From JAGVSR01 sp963742405 (GTDB taxonomy: Bacteria; Pseudomonadota; Alphaproteobacteria; Rhizobiales; Hyphomicrobiaceae): a DNA stretch of 64,000 nucleotides. The DNA is taken from the NCBI GenBank assembly GCA_963742405.1, contig CAVUMB010000003.1, positions 128,720-192,719 on the forward strand, given 5' to 3'. Under the pieces are notes generated by a model. It was given only the letters and a program-made list of their open reading frames with translations. It ran no database searches and was not told where the DNA came from. Positions 1 through 8,897 of the stretch are shown here, piece after piece. Within the stretch, counting starts at the first letter, position 1. Every line of letters starts with the position of its first letter. A program made the position numbers and the translations under genes.

Positions 1-2301
1 GGCGCGGCGACAGCGGTGCCGAGTGACGTGGATCTTGCGGCCACCTTCGAGCGCGTGGCGGTCGCGGCAGCCAAAGTGGAACACGGTAAAAAGGCGCGCG
101 GGGTCTGGGCGACGCGGTTTTTTGACGCCATTTCAGATTTCGGGTTTTTGCCCGCCGGCCGCATCCTGGCGGGGGCAGGAACAGGACGCGAGGTCACCCT
201 TTTCAACTGTTTCGTCATGGGCCGGATCGAGGACGATCTTGCCGCTATCTTCGACAACGTCAAAGAGGCCGCTCTGACGATGCAGCAAGGCGGCGGCATC
301 GGTCACGATTTCTCGACCCTGCGTCCGCGGGGGGCGCTTGTCCATAGCATCGGCGCGGATGCCTCCGGGCCGGTCAGTTTTATGGATGTGTGGGATGCGA
401 TGTGCCGCACGATCATGTCGGCTGGTGCGCGGCGTGGAGCCATGATGGCGACACTGCGTTGCGATCATCCCGACATCGAGACCTTCATCGATGTAAAGTC
501 GGACGCGTCGCGGCTACGCAATTTCAACCTGTCGGTTCTGGTCACCGATGCCTTCATGGACGCGGTCGATCGGGATGCGCCGTGGCCGCTTATCTTTGCA
601 GGTAAGGTCTATCGCGAGGTTGCCGCGCGCGGGTTGTGGGAACGCTTGATGCGGGCCACCTTCGATTACGCAGAACCGGGCGTCATCTTCATCGATCGTG
701 TCAACCGGCAGAACAATCTCGGCTATCTGGAAAGCATTCACGCCACCAACCCGTGCGGTGAGCAGCCGTTGCCGCCCTATGGGGCCTGCTTGCTCGGTTC
801 GGTCAACCTGACGCAATTCGTGACGCGCGCGTTTGCTTCTGACGCGTCGCTCGACATCGCCGCCTTGGAAGAACGGACGCGCACGGCCGCGCGCTTGCTC
901 GATAACATCATCGATGTTTCCGGCTATCCACTCGCCGCGCAGCGTCGTGAAGCGAAAGCCAAGCGCCGCATCGGTCTTGGGATTACGGGACTTGCCGATG
1001 CTCTGATTATGCTGGGGGTTCGCTACGGGTCGGATCGCGCCGTGAAGCTGGCCGGAGATTGGATGGCGGCGATTTCGCGCGCGGCCTATATAGCCAGTGC
1101 CGAACTGGCCCGTGAAAAGGGGGCTTTTCCGCTGTTCGATGCCGCTCGCTATCTCGAACGGCCTCATATTGCAGCGCTCGATGGGGATGTTCGAAAAGCG
1201 ATTGGCAAGCACGGCATTCGCAACGGTTGCGTAACATCGATTGCGCCGACCGGGACCATTTCTCTCTTTGCCGGCAACGTGTCGAGCGGGATCGAACCGG
1301 TGTTCGACTTTCGCATGCATCGGCGCATGCTCGATTCTTCCGGCGCGGCGAGGGACGAGCTGCTCGAAGATTTCGCCTATTCTCTTTACCGGCAGGGCGG
1401 CGGCGACGTCTCGGCGCTGCCGGACGCCTTTGTCTCAAGCGCCAATCTAACTCCGGGCGAACACCTGCGGATGCAAGCGGCCGTGCAGCAGCACGTGGAC
1501 AGTTCGATTTCAAAGACGATCAACTGTCCTGCCGATATCTCCTTTGAAACATTCATGTCGATTTATCGCGAGGCTTACGTTCTCGGGCTCAAGGGCTGCA
1601 CCACCTATCGTCCCAACGCGGTGACCGGTGCGGTTCTGTCGCCAGTGACCGTGGCGCGCCCGGAGGCAGTTCCAACGTCAGCCGCCGTTCCCGTCGAATC
1701 CGTCCCGGCCGCTTCTACCGCGCGGTCGATATCGGGCGATGTTGTCTATCTCTCAAAACCGCTCGAGCGCGCCCCGGTTTTATCCGGCGCGACCTACAAG
1801 CTGCGCTGGCCCGACAGTGACCATGCGCTCTACATCACCATCAATGACATCGAAACGGAGGGGGGCGATCCGGGTCAGCCGGCGCGCAAGCGGCCGTTTG
1901 AAATATTTATCAATACGCGCAACCTCGAGCACTACGCGTGGACCGTGGCGTTGACCCGGATGATCAGCGCCGTTTTCCGCCGCGGTGGCGACGTGGCGTT
2001 CGTCGCCGAGGAACTCAAAGCTGTTTTTGATCCCCAGGGCGGCCGCTTCATCGGCGGGCGCTATGTGCCGAGCCTGCTGGCTGCGATCGGTGATGTCATT
2101 GAAACGCATCTGCGGAGCATCGGCTTTCTCGCCCCGTCCAATTCCGATTCGAATGGTCTGGCGATCCCGCCCGCGAGAGAGGCAGAAGATGCCCGAAAAG
2201 TGGCAGGCGGGCGGGTGTGTCAGCGGTGCGGTCACGCGACGCTTATTCACCGGGAAGGCTGCTGGGATTGTTCAAACTGCGGATTTTCCCGTTGCAACTA
2301 G
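1..2301 (+). CDS. nrdJ: Adenosylcobalamin-dependent (class II) ribonucleotide reductase, 5' end cut by window
   Basis: It reduces ribonucleoside diphosphates to deoxyribonucleotides using adenosylcobalamin, so it needs neither oxygen nor a radical-storing small subunit. The frame is open from base 1 and the protein begins inside the N-terminal part of the catalytic domain, so the true start lies upstream of the window. About 765 residues are visible. Family signs are NCFVMGRIEDD, the active-site stretch NPCGEQPLPPYGACLLGS near residue 250, TGTISLFAGN near 410, and a C-terminal zinc-ribbon-like tail with CQRCG and CSNCG pairs ending the protein. That tail marks the long NrdJ form with a C-terminal cysteine pair that re-reduces the active site. 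No frameshift is seen. Nothing of its promoter or a possible cobalamin riboswitch is in the window. Confidence 0.93.
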   Translation, partial: GAATAVPSDVDLAATFERVAVAAAKVEHGKKARGVWATRFFDAISDFGFLPAGRILAGAGTGREVTLFNCFVMGRIEDDLAAIFDNVKEAALTMQQGGGIGHDFSTLRPRGALVHSIGADASGPVSFMDVWDAMCRTIMSAGARRGAMMATLRCDHPDIETFIDVKSDASRLRNFNLSVLVTDAFMDAVDRDAPWPLIFAGKVYREVAARGLWERLMRATFDYAEPGVIFIDRVNRQNNLGYLESIHATNPCGEQPLPPYGACLLGSVNLTQFVTRAFASDASLDIAALEERTRTAARLLDNIIDVSGYPLAAQRREAKAKRRIGLGITGLADALIMLGVRYGSDRAVKLAGDWMAAISRAAYIASAELAREKGAFPLFDAARYLERPHIAALDGDVRKAIGKHGIRNGCVTSIAPTGTISLFAGNVSSGIEPVFDFRMHRRMLDSSGAARDELLEDFAYSLYRQGGGDVSALPDAFVSSANLTPGEHLRMQAAVQQHVDSSISKTINCPADISFETFMSIYREAYVLGLKGCTTYRPNAVTGAVLSPVTVARPEAVPTSAAVPVESVPAASTARSISGDVVYLSKPLERAPVLSGATYKLRWPDSDHALYITINDIETEGGDPGQPARKRPFEIFINTRNLEHYAWTVALTRMISAVFRRGGDVAFVAEELKAVFDPQGGRFIGGRYVPSLLAAIGDVIETHLRSIGFLAPSNSDSNGLAIPPAREAEDARKVAGGRVCQRCGHATLIHREGCWDCSNCGFSRCN

Positions 2302-2531
2302 GGGTTAAGTCCGATTTCACGAAGTTCAGCCTAAGCGGCGGGCGATCGGAAACGTCGAGCGTTTTATCCAAGCACACGCGCTAACCGGTCGTTCACCCTG
2401 CCACAATATCTCAATGGTGGAGCCACACTTCATCCAGACTTTTGGGCGAATATCCGCGTCATGGATCACGTGGCGTTACGCGTGGCGTCACGGGCCGGTC
2501 AACGGCCGGGTTCGGATAGCGGCAGGGCAGC

Positions 2532-2969
2532 ATGGCAGCTCAGATCATATCTCTCGCAGAGTACAAGTCGGGTCGTGCCGTTGCGCACGCACTTCGCGGC
2601 GAACAGGCTTTTCTCGATGGCGCCGCCGATCTGGCGCAGCGCTTCCACTTCTGGAGCGGTGCTTCGGGCCGACGCTACGTGCACACCATCTATAGCCTCG
2701 TCGATTGTCCGGCGGTACCGGCCGGCAATTACATCCTCGTGCATCGTGACGCGGAAGGCCGCCGCCTCGTGCTGGCCATCGGGCGTGTCGGCAATACCGC
2801 CGCTTCGTTGAACCTCGCCGAAATCCGTCGTCGCGGAGCCGAACTTGGCGCCAACGAAGTGCACGTTCATCTCTTGGCGCCAAACGCGAAGCTCAGCCGC
2901 ATCATTGAAACAGATCTGCGCTCTGGTCAGTGCACCGGCATCATCGCGGACGTCGCTGCGGGCATGTGA
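2532..2969 (+). CDS. Conserved hypothetical protein, 145 aa
   Basis: I do not recognise a named family. The 145-residue product starts MAAQIISLAEYKSGR and holds a compact alpha/beta-looking core (NYILVHRDAEGRRLVLAIGRV, then NEVHVHLLAP). There is no signal peptide or membrane segment. The start at 2532 has a purine-rich stretch (ggcaggg) a few bases upstream, and a strong hairpin terminator follows the stop by about 30 bases, which supports a real single-gene transcript. It lies 230 bases after nrdJ and convergent with the chaC operon. Codon use resembles the neighbours. The gap between nrdJ and this gene shows no clear feature. Confidence 0.75.
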   Translation: MAAQIISLAEYKSGRAVAHALRGEQAFLDGAADLAQRFHFWSGASGRRYVHTIYSLVDCPAVPAGNYILVHRDAEGRRLVLAIGRVGNTAASLNLAEIRRRGAELGANEVHVHLLAPNAKLSRIIETDLRSGQCTGIIADVAAGM

Positions 2970-2997
2970 GCGCTTGTGATTCGTCCACGCCCATCAA

Positions 2998-3022
2998 CGG
3001 CAGCCCTCGGGCTGCCGTTTTG
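2998..3022 (+). terminator. Intrinsic terminator of the 145-aa gene
   Basis: A perfect 9-base inverted repeat (CGGCAGCCC / GGGCTGCCG) is followed by TTTTGCTTT on the plus strand. It lies about 30 bases after the stop at 2969 and just before the convergent chaC stop. Confidence 0.85.
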
Positions 3023-3028
3023 CTTTGA

Positions 3029-3718
3029 TCACGGGTTGAGCCGCCTGCGGTAGGCGAAGGCATGACGGCGGTCGTGGCGTACAGCGCTCCGTATCGCGCG
3101 CGGGCGCGAGGCGAACGCTCGGTGGCGTGCTTCCAGATTTCGCGGCGACGCGGTGCATCCAAATGAACCGCCTGTACGAGTGGTGACAGCGAGCCGTTCT
3201 AGATCGGGTTGACGGATGGAGAGTTCGCGTAACTTGGACAGGGTTGCAACAAAGTAGGCGAGATTGCTGCCCGCCTTGCCTCGTGCCGCGCGGATGATCG
3301 CAGATGTGCGGGCCATCGAGATGTCGGTGCCGGCAAAACTGGGATGCCCGGTTTCTGCGATGTAGGTCAGCACGTCCGTTTGAATCGGGCCTTGTTCGCT
3401 GTCGATCTCAGCCGTCAGTATAGCCTCGCGGTAGACGCCGTAAATCAACTCGCGCGCATGCAGATATGACCGCACAGCAGATGCGTCGGCGTCGGCGACG
3501 CGGAAAGCCACGCCCTGACACGTTCCCCCGCGTGCCAGCCCGAGAACCAGACCTGGCCGTTCGGGCGTTCCGCGGTAATGGAGTGAGTAAATGCAGAAGG
3601 ACCGGTGATAGCCAAAGAGGCGGGCGCGGCGCATCTCGACGAAAGCAAAGCCCGGCTGCCACATGAGAGAGCCATATCCGAAAACCCAGAGGGTCCGCGT
3701 GTCTGGCGAGCCGCTCAC
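3029..3718 (-). CDS. chaC: Gamma-glutamylcyclotransferase, ChaC family
   Basis: ChaC-type enzymes split glutathione into 5-oxoproline and Cys-Gly in the cytoplasm. The N-terminus carries the family signature WVFGYGSLMWQPGF, which forms the gamma-glutamyl binding loop, followed by the RGTPERPGLVLGL region and a conserved glutamate in ELIYGVYRE. The GTG start at 3718 overlaps the stop of tyrC (GTGA), so the gene is the third cistron of hisC-tyrC-chaC. The first 175 residues fit the family well. The last 50 residues, after LERLAVTTR, are arginine-rich and do not look like a ChaC tail, so the 3' end may carry an extra frameshift or be a divergent extension. A second frame reading on from about 3180 crosses the terminator and is less likely. 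Confidence 0.82.
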   Translation of the reverse strand: MSGSPDTRTLWVFGYGSLMWQPGFAFVEMRRARLFGYHRSFCIYSLHYRGTPERPGLVLGLARGGTCQGVAFRVADADASAVRSYLHARELIYGVYREAILTAEIDSEQGPIQTDVLTYIAETGHPSFAGTDISMARTSAIIRAARGKAGSNLAYFVATLSKLRELSIRQPDLERLAVTTRTGGSFGCTASPRNLEARHRAFASRPRAIRSAVRHDRRHAFAYRRRLNP

Positions 3719-4675
3719 GCCTTGTCGGCTCCGGCCTTGAGACCCGCAGGGGCGGGTGTTCGGCCAAAGTTCGGGGCGGGCGTATCTTGCCCGGCCTGGA
3801 TCACGCCGCGGCGCACCGTGCGCGCATCTGAGAACAACTTGTGCAGTGTTTCGCCGTCGCCAAATCGGATCGCGCGTTGCAGCGTGGCCAAATCTTCGCT
3901 GAAGCGTCCGAGCATCTCCAGAACCGCGTCCTTGTTATTGAGGAAGACGTCGCGCCACATGACCGGGTCCGACGCGGCAATACGCGTGAAATCGCGGAAA
4001 CCGCCGGCCGAGAATTTAATGACTTCGCTGTCTGTCACGCGCTCCAGATGTGCAGCGGTATTGACAATATTGAAGGCAATGAGATGTGGCAGATGCGAGG
4101 TGATTGCGAGGACGAGATCGTGATGGTCGGGCGCCATGATCTCGACGTTGGAGCCAAGTTTTTCCCAGAATGACTTCAGTTTTTCGATTGCCGTGATCTC
4201 GGTTCCGGCTTCCGGCGTCAGGATGCACCAACGCCCGTCGAACAGTTCGGCAAAGCCCGAACTCGGGCCCCGATTGTTCAGTGCCCGCAATCGGATGGCC
4301 GGCGACAAAGTGCACGCCTGACGGCACATGCGGCGCCACATCGCGAACGATCGAACCCTTGACCGAGCCGACATCCGTGAGAATTGCACCCGGCTTCAGC
4401 ACGGGTGCGATCTCTTTTGCAATGGGTCCGCATAAACCGACCGGCACGCACAGGATCACGAGATCGGCGCCGCTAGCTGCGTCACGCGCGGTCTCGTAGC
4501 CCTGATCAATGATTCCGAGTTGCAGTGCGGTTGCGATCGTTTGAGGAGTGCGCGCCGACCCGACAATCGATTTAGCGAGATTTGCGCGGCGGGCCGCGTG
4601 ACTGATCGAGGATCCGATGAGACCAATGCCGATCAGCGCGATGCGCTCGAATAAGGGGGGCGCCGTATCGGCCAT
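3715..4675 (-). CDS. tyrC: Prephenate/arogenate dehydrogenase, frame interrupted once
   Basis: It makes the NAD(P)-dependent oxidative decarboxylation of prephenate or arogenate in tyrosine synthesis. The N-terminal half has the Rossmann motif IALIGIGLIGSS and then VLKPGAILTDVGSVKGS and GHPIAGTEQSGPE. The C-terminal half (SGFAELFDGRWCILTP, then SHLPHLIAFNIV and FSAGGFRDFTRIA) is in another frame. The switch lies at about 4255-4265, where gag-t-tcg carries one base too many; removing it gives a continuous protein of about 319 residues (961 bases = 3n+1). The ATG at 4675 overlaps the TGA of hisC by one base, and the stop overlaps the chaC start, so the three are translationally coupled. I infer a sequencing insertion rather than a pseudogene, because many genes here show the same kind of break. 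Confidence 0.85.
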
Positions 4676-5778
4676 CACGCGGCCTTTCCGAGAAACACCG
4701 CCAAGGCGGACACAACGGCGCGGTTGTCTTCGGCTGTCCCGACGGTCAGCCGCAAACAATCGGGTAATCCGTAGCTGACGACACGGCGCAGGATGATCCC
4801 GCGCGACTTGAGATACTCGTCACATGCGGCTGCGCCTATCGCCGAGGCGGGCGGGAAGTGGATCAGCAAGAAATTGGCGACGCTCGGCGTCACTTGCAGC
4901 CCCAGCTTTCCGATTTCTGTGGCGAGCCAAGCCAACCATTCATCGTTGTGCGCGACGGCCGCCTCGGTGTGCGCGACGTCTTGCATCGCCGCCGCACCGG
5001 CGAGGATCGACGGAGAGGACATGTTGAAGGGTCCGCGGATTCGGTTCAAGGCGTCGGCAATCGGAGCAGGGCAATAAGCCCACCCGATGCGCAGCGCCGC
5101 CAGCCCGAAAATCTTGGAAAAGGTGCGCGTCATCACCGTATTTGCGGTCGTCGCGACCAGTTCGATGCCAGATTCGTAGTCGTTGCGGCGCACGTATTCG
5201 GCATAGGCGCCGTCGAGCACGAGAATGACGTTGTCAGGCAGCGCAGCGCGCAGCCGGCGCACTTCCTGGATCGGCAGATACGTGCCGGTCGGGTTGTTCG
5301 GGTTGGCCAGAAACACCATCCGCGTCTGTGCCGTGACTTTGGCCAGAATGTTGTCGACGTCCGCAGTCAAATTGGTTTCGTTCGCCACAACAGGCGTTGC
5401 TCCGCAGGCGAGGATGGCGATGCGGTAAACGAGGAAGCCGTGCTGGGTATAGATGGCTTCGTCGCCGGGTCCCAGATAGGCGTGAGCCAGCATGGTCAGC
5501 AATTCGTCCGAGCCAGCACCGCAAACGATGCGTGCCGGATCGAGACCATAGCGATTGCCGATGGCGGCGCGCAGGGCCGTTGCCTGACCGTCGGGATAGC
5601 GTTCGAGATCAGCCGCGGCAGCCTTATAGGCTTCGATGGCTGCCGGACTGGGTCCTAGCGGCGTCTCGTTCGACGATAACTTGATCGGTTTCACGCCGCC
5701 GGGAAGCGTGCTCTCGCCGGGCACGTAGGCCTCAATGGCAAGGACGCCGGGGCGGGGAGTGGGAGCGAGGGTCGACAT
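4675..5778 (-). CDS. hisC: Histidinol-phosphate aminotransferase
   Basis: This PLP enzyme makes L-histidinol phosphate from imidazole-acetol phosphate; relatives also transaminate aromatic keto acids, which fits its place in front of tyrC. The product of 367 residues shows IKLSSNETPLGPSP, RYPDG, CGAGSDELL, LANPNNPTG, a DGAYAEY loop and the PLP-lysine region TRTFSKIFGLAALRIGW. The start chosen at 5778 (MSTLAPTPRP) matches the family length; a frame extension to 5913 adds 45 residues that look unlike the family. It heads the minus-strand operon hisC-tyrC-chaC and is divergent from metX. Confidence 0.93.
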   Translation of the reverse strand: MSTLAPTPRPGVLAIEAYVPGESTLPGGVKPIKLSSNETPLGPSPAAIEAYKAAAADLERYPDGQATALRAAIGNRYGLDPARIVCGAGSDELLTMLAHAYLGPGDEAIYTQHGFLVYRIAILACGATPVVANETNLTADVDNILAKVTAQTRMVFLANPNNPTGTYLPIQEVRRLRAALPDNVILVLDGAYAEYVRRNDYESGIELVATTANTVMTRTFSKIFGLAALRIGWAYCPAPIADALNRIRGPFNMSSPSILAGAAAMQDVAHTEAAVAHNDEWLAWLATEIGKLGLQVTPSVANFLLIHFPPASAIGAAACDEYLKSRGIILRRVVSYGLPDCLRLTVGTAEDNRAVVSALAVFLGKAA

Positions 5779-5961
5779 CAGCGTTGCAATCTTTCGGATT
5801 GGGGCGGAGTAGGCGCCGAGGCTGCTTGGTATACGACCGGGCCAGCGCCGAAAAGACGCGAAATCGTCCATCGGAAGGGTGCCTTTATGGATGCATGGCG
5901 CTCGCTCGTCCATCTGGCGCCCTTGCGCCTGATCCGGTCCTTGAGTATTTATCTAGTCGAC

Positions 5962-6020
5962 GTCGTGGTGATTTGGCCGGCCGGCTTGCAGCCACGTTAA
6001 ACAACTCGCTAAAGGGCCGC
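5962..6020 (+). promoter_or_regulatory. SAM-II riboswitch
   Basis: The stretch matches the SAM-II (metA-type) aptamer of alphaproteobacteria. P1 is CGTGG (5964-5968) paired with CCACG (5992-5996); it is followed by the conserved TTAAACAA and GCTAAAGGGCC. GGCC in the P1 loop (5975-5978) can pair with GGCC at 6015-6018 to give the pseudoknot. It sits 107 bases before metX on the same strand. Known SAM-II elements shut down expression when S-adenosylmethionine is abundant. Confidence 0.92.
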
Positions 6021-6126
6021 GCGCACCCGGTAACGGATGGGCCCGGCCATGAGGCAAGGGTGATCCGGCCGGGTTATTTGTTTTTGGTCCGAAATTTGTG
6101 CTGGGCCGGAGCCGGAAAGCGCGCGA

Positions 6127-7326
6127 ATGTCCGCCGCCGAACCTCAGAACGAACTCAATGCTCGCCAGGAAAGCGTGGCGAATGCCGCTTTGCGTCAGGT
6201 CGCCGAGCCCGACAGTCAGGTGGTGGTGTTTCCCGAGGATCAGCCGCTGCGGCTCGATAGCGGGCGGGACATCGGGCCGTTCACGATCGCCTACCAGACC
6301 TACGGGACGATAAACGCCGACAAATCCAATGCCATCCTCATCTGCCACGCGCTGACGGGCGACCAGCATGTCGCCAACACGCATCCCGTCACTGGCAAGG
6401 GCGGCTGGTGGGAAACGCTCGTCGGGCCAGGCAAGCCGATCGATACGGACCGGTTTTTCGTCATCTGCTCGAATATTCTGGGCGGCTGCATGGGCTCGAC
6501 CGGGCCGGCATCCATGAATCCAGCCACCGGGCGCCCGTACGGTGTGGAGTTCCCGGTCATTACCATCGGTGACATGGTCAAAGCGCAGTCGCGGCTGATC
6601 GATCACCTTGGCATTGGGCAGCTCTTTTCGGTGATCGGCGGCTCCATGGGCGGCATGCAGGTGCTGCAATGGTGCGCGCGTTACAAGGATCGTGTGCTCA
6701 CCGCGATGCCGATCGCTACCGCGCCATGGCATACGGCACAAAACATCGCTTTTCACGAAGTCGGACGGCAAGCCGTGATGGCCGACCCCGATTGGCAGGG
6801 TGGCGCCTATTACGGCACGGAAGCGCGGCCCTCCCGCGGCCTTGCAGTGGCGCGCATGGCGGCGCACATCACATACCTGTCGGAAAAGGCGCTGCAGGAT
6901 AAGTTCGGCCGCGGCCTGCAAAACCGCGATCAGCATTCCTTCTCGTTCGATGCCGATTTCAAGATCGAGAGCTATTTGCGCCACCAAGGCTCGACGTTCG
7001 TCGACCGGTTCGACGCCAACAGCTATCTCTACATTACGCGGGCGATGGACTACTTCGATCTGGAAGCCGAGTACGGCAAGCTTGCGAATGCTTTCACCGG
7101 CACCCGGACGCAATTCTGCGTCGTCTCTTTTACCAGCGATTGGCTCTACCCGACACGCGACAACAAGGAGATCGTGAAGGCCCTGAACGGAGTCGCCGCC
7201 AACGTGTCGTTCGTCGAGATCGAAAGCGACAAGGGCCACGACGCCTTTTTGCTGCGAGAAGATGTCTTTTCCGCCACTGTGCATGGCTTTCTCAATGCCG
7301 CAGCCAAGAAGCGCGGGATCGCGTGA
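6127..7326 (+). CDS. metX: Homoserine O-acetyltransferase
   Basis: It acylates homoserine in the first committed step of methionine synthesis. The 399-residue alpha/beta-hydrolase has HALTGDQHV, GGCMGSTGP, the nucleophile elbow GGSMGGMQVLQW (serine near residue 171) and the late Asp/His part FTSDWLYP and DKGHDAFL. The ATG at 6127 follows a ggaaag ribosome-binding site 8 bases upstream. A SAM-II riboswitch lies in the leader, and metW follows after 13 bases, the usual metXW pair. Whether acetyl or succinyl is transferred cannot be read from length alone; in alphaproteobacteria some MetX-type enzymes use succinyl-CoA. Confidence 0.95.
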   Translation: MSAAEPQNELNARQESVANAALRQVAEPDSQVVVFPEDQPLRLDSGRDIGPFTIAYQTYGTINADKSNAILICHALTGDQHVANTHPVTGKGGWWETLVGPGKPIDTDRFFVICSNILGGCMGSTGPASMNPATGRPYGVEFPVITIGDMVKAQSRLIDHLGIGQLFSVIGGSMGGMQVLQWCARYKDRVLTAMPIATAPWHTAQNIAFHEVGRQAVMADPDWQGGAYYGTEARPSRGLAVARMAAHITYLSEKALQDKFGRGLQNRDQHSFSFDADFKIESYLRHQGSTFVDRFDANSYLYITRAMDYFDLEAEYGKLANAFTGTRTQFCVVSFTSDWLYPTRDNKEIVKALNGVAANVSFVEIESDKGHDAFLLREDVFSATVHGFLNAAAKKRGIA

Positions 7327-7339
7327 GTGATCAACAAAC

Positions 7340-7981
7340 ATGACCTTGCCTGATCAACATCCCATCCGCGCCGTTCGCGCCGACCATCTGCTGATCGCGG
7401 AAATGGTGGCGCCGGATGCGCGCGTCCTCGACGTCGGATGCGGCGACGGGGCGCTGCTCGAATTGCTGATTGAGGAAAAGAAGGTCGACGGGCGCGGTAT
7501 CGAACTGATCCGCAACAACGTCAACGCCTGCGTGGCGCGCGGGCTTTCGGTGATCCAGGGTGACGCTGATCAGGATCTGTCCGGCTACCCGGATCAGGCC
7601 TTCGACTACGCCATCCTGTCGCTCACCATCCAGGCGACGCGGCAGCCGCGGGTCGTGTTGGAAAACCTGTTGCGTATCGGACGGCGCGCAATTGTTTCGT
7701 TTCCCAATTTCGGGCATTGGAAAATCCGTACCAGCCTCTTGCTCACTGGTCGAATGCCGCGCACGCCGAACCTTCCCGAGACCTGGTACGAAAGTCAGGA
7801 TTCACACTTGTGCACGATCAAAGATTTCTCCGATCTCGTCGGGATCGTCGATGCGGAAGTGGAGGATGCCGTGGCCTTCAACAGCCGCGGACAGAGGCTC
7901 GCGATCAAGAAGTCGCTGTCGCTGCAAAACCTGCTTGGCGAGAAGGCGGTGTTTCTGCTCGCCCCGCGCGGCAGAACCTGA
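7340..7981 (+). CDS. metW: Methionine biosynthesis protein MetW
   Basis: MetW is a small class I methyltransferase-fold protein that works with MetX and is needed for full activity of the pathway in many proteobacteria. The 213 residues carry the SAM-binding motif VLDVGCGDGALLELL near residue 30, then ELIRNNVNACVARGL, and a family-specific FPNFGHWKIRTSLLLTGRMP followed by LPETWYESQDSHLCTIKDF. The start at 7340 lies 13 bases after metX, so the two are co-transcribed under the SAM-II riboswitch. The stop is 11 bases from the convergent methyltransferase gene. Confidence 0.94.
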   Translation: MTLPDQHPIRAVRADHLLIAEMVAPDARVLDVGCGDGALLELLIEEKKVDGRGIELIRNNVNACVARGLSVIQGDADQDLSGYPDQAFDYAILSLTIQATRQPRVVLENLLRIGRRAIVSFPNFGHWKIRTSLLLTGRMPRTPNLPETWYESQDSHLCTIKDFSDLVGIVDAEVEDAVAFNSRGQRLAIKKSLSLQNLLGEKAVFLLAPRGRT

Positions 7982-7992
7982 TTGATCCGCCG

Positions 7993-8730
7993 CTAGGAAC
8001 CCGCATCCGACAAATCGCGCCTGACAGTTACGAGTTCGCGCAGGGCGCGTGCGGCGGCATGTTTGCCCCCTATCGGCGCCATGACCTCCTTGCGCGCTTC
8101 GACGAGCAGCACGCCACCGAAGCCCGGCCATAGCTTTTGTCCGAGGCGTTCCCACACCGGAGCAGACTTCAACAACATGCGGCTATCGAGGGGCGGCATA
8201 TGCAGGGCTGTGCCCCACGACACGGGCGTGAACAAATTGTCGATCAGCAGTCTCTGCAGCTGTGACCGGCTGTAGGGTCGACCGTGTCCAAACGGCGTTG
8301 CATCGATCCGCGCCCAGACGCTGCGCCGGTTGGGCGCCACGATGAGGAGGCGGCCTTCCGGAACGAGTACACGCCAGACTTCGCGCAGCAGAGTCGCCGG
8401 TCGGTCCGTCGCCTCCAGGCTGTGGGCCAGCAGAAGGCGGTCGACCGAATTGTCGGGGAGGGGCAGTTGGCGGTCTTCCACCAAAACGCTGAGCAAGGGC
8501 CCAGCGGCCGGCCAAACCAAGGCGCCTTGTGTTTCTGGCATCAAGGCCGCAATGCGTGTCGCGTCTTGCCGGAATGGGCCGAGGTACGGGACGCCATAAC
8601 CGAGGCCAACGACCATTCCACCGCGCACGCCGCGCCAGCGCGCACGCACCTCGCTGCCGACGATACGGCGCACGGTGAGGCCGAGCGGCGTCTGGTAGAA
8701 ATCCCTGAGATCGACGACGTCGAGTTCCAT
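7993..8730 (-). CDS. Class I SAM-dependent methyltransferase (type 11-like)
   Basis: The 245-residue protein has a methyltransferase_11-like centre: VEDRQLPLPDNSVDRLLLAHSLE and LLREVWRVLVPEGRLLIVAPNRR, which are the motif II/III parts of the fold. The N-terminal glycine-rich motif is weak (VVGLGYGVPYLGPF), so SAM binding is likely but not certain. Substrate is unknown. It is divergent from gloB; a gene of this type next to gloB is common in related genomes as far as I recall, but I cannot verify that here. No signal peptide or membrane segment is present. Confidence 0.82.
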   Translation of the reverse strand: MELDVVDLRDFYQTPLGLTVRRIVGSEVRARWRGVRGGMVVGLGYGVPYLGPFRQDATRIAALMPETQGALVWPAAGPLLSVLVEDRQLPLPDNSVDRLLLAHSLEATDRPATLLREVWRVLVPEGRLLIVAPNRRSVWARIDATPFGHGRPYSRSQLQRLLIDNLFTPVSWGTALHMPPLDSRMLLKSAPVWERLGQKLWPGFGGVLLVEARKEVMAPIGGKHAAARALRELVTVRRDLSDAGS

Positions 8731-8897
8731 AGGTCCTAAGCTTCGCTGTCGGTCTTTACGTCTGCGGGTCGCTTCGACTATTCCCAGATGGTAGGAGTGA
8801 ACAAAGCTGCATTGAACTGGGCAAGCGCGGGCGTTACTCTGATACAGTTGCCTCTCTTATAGCCCCTCAATTGGCCAACCGAGCGCCTATCGACCGC

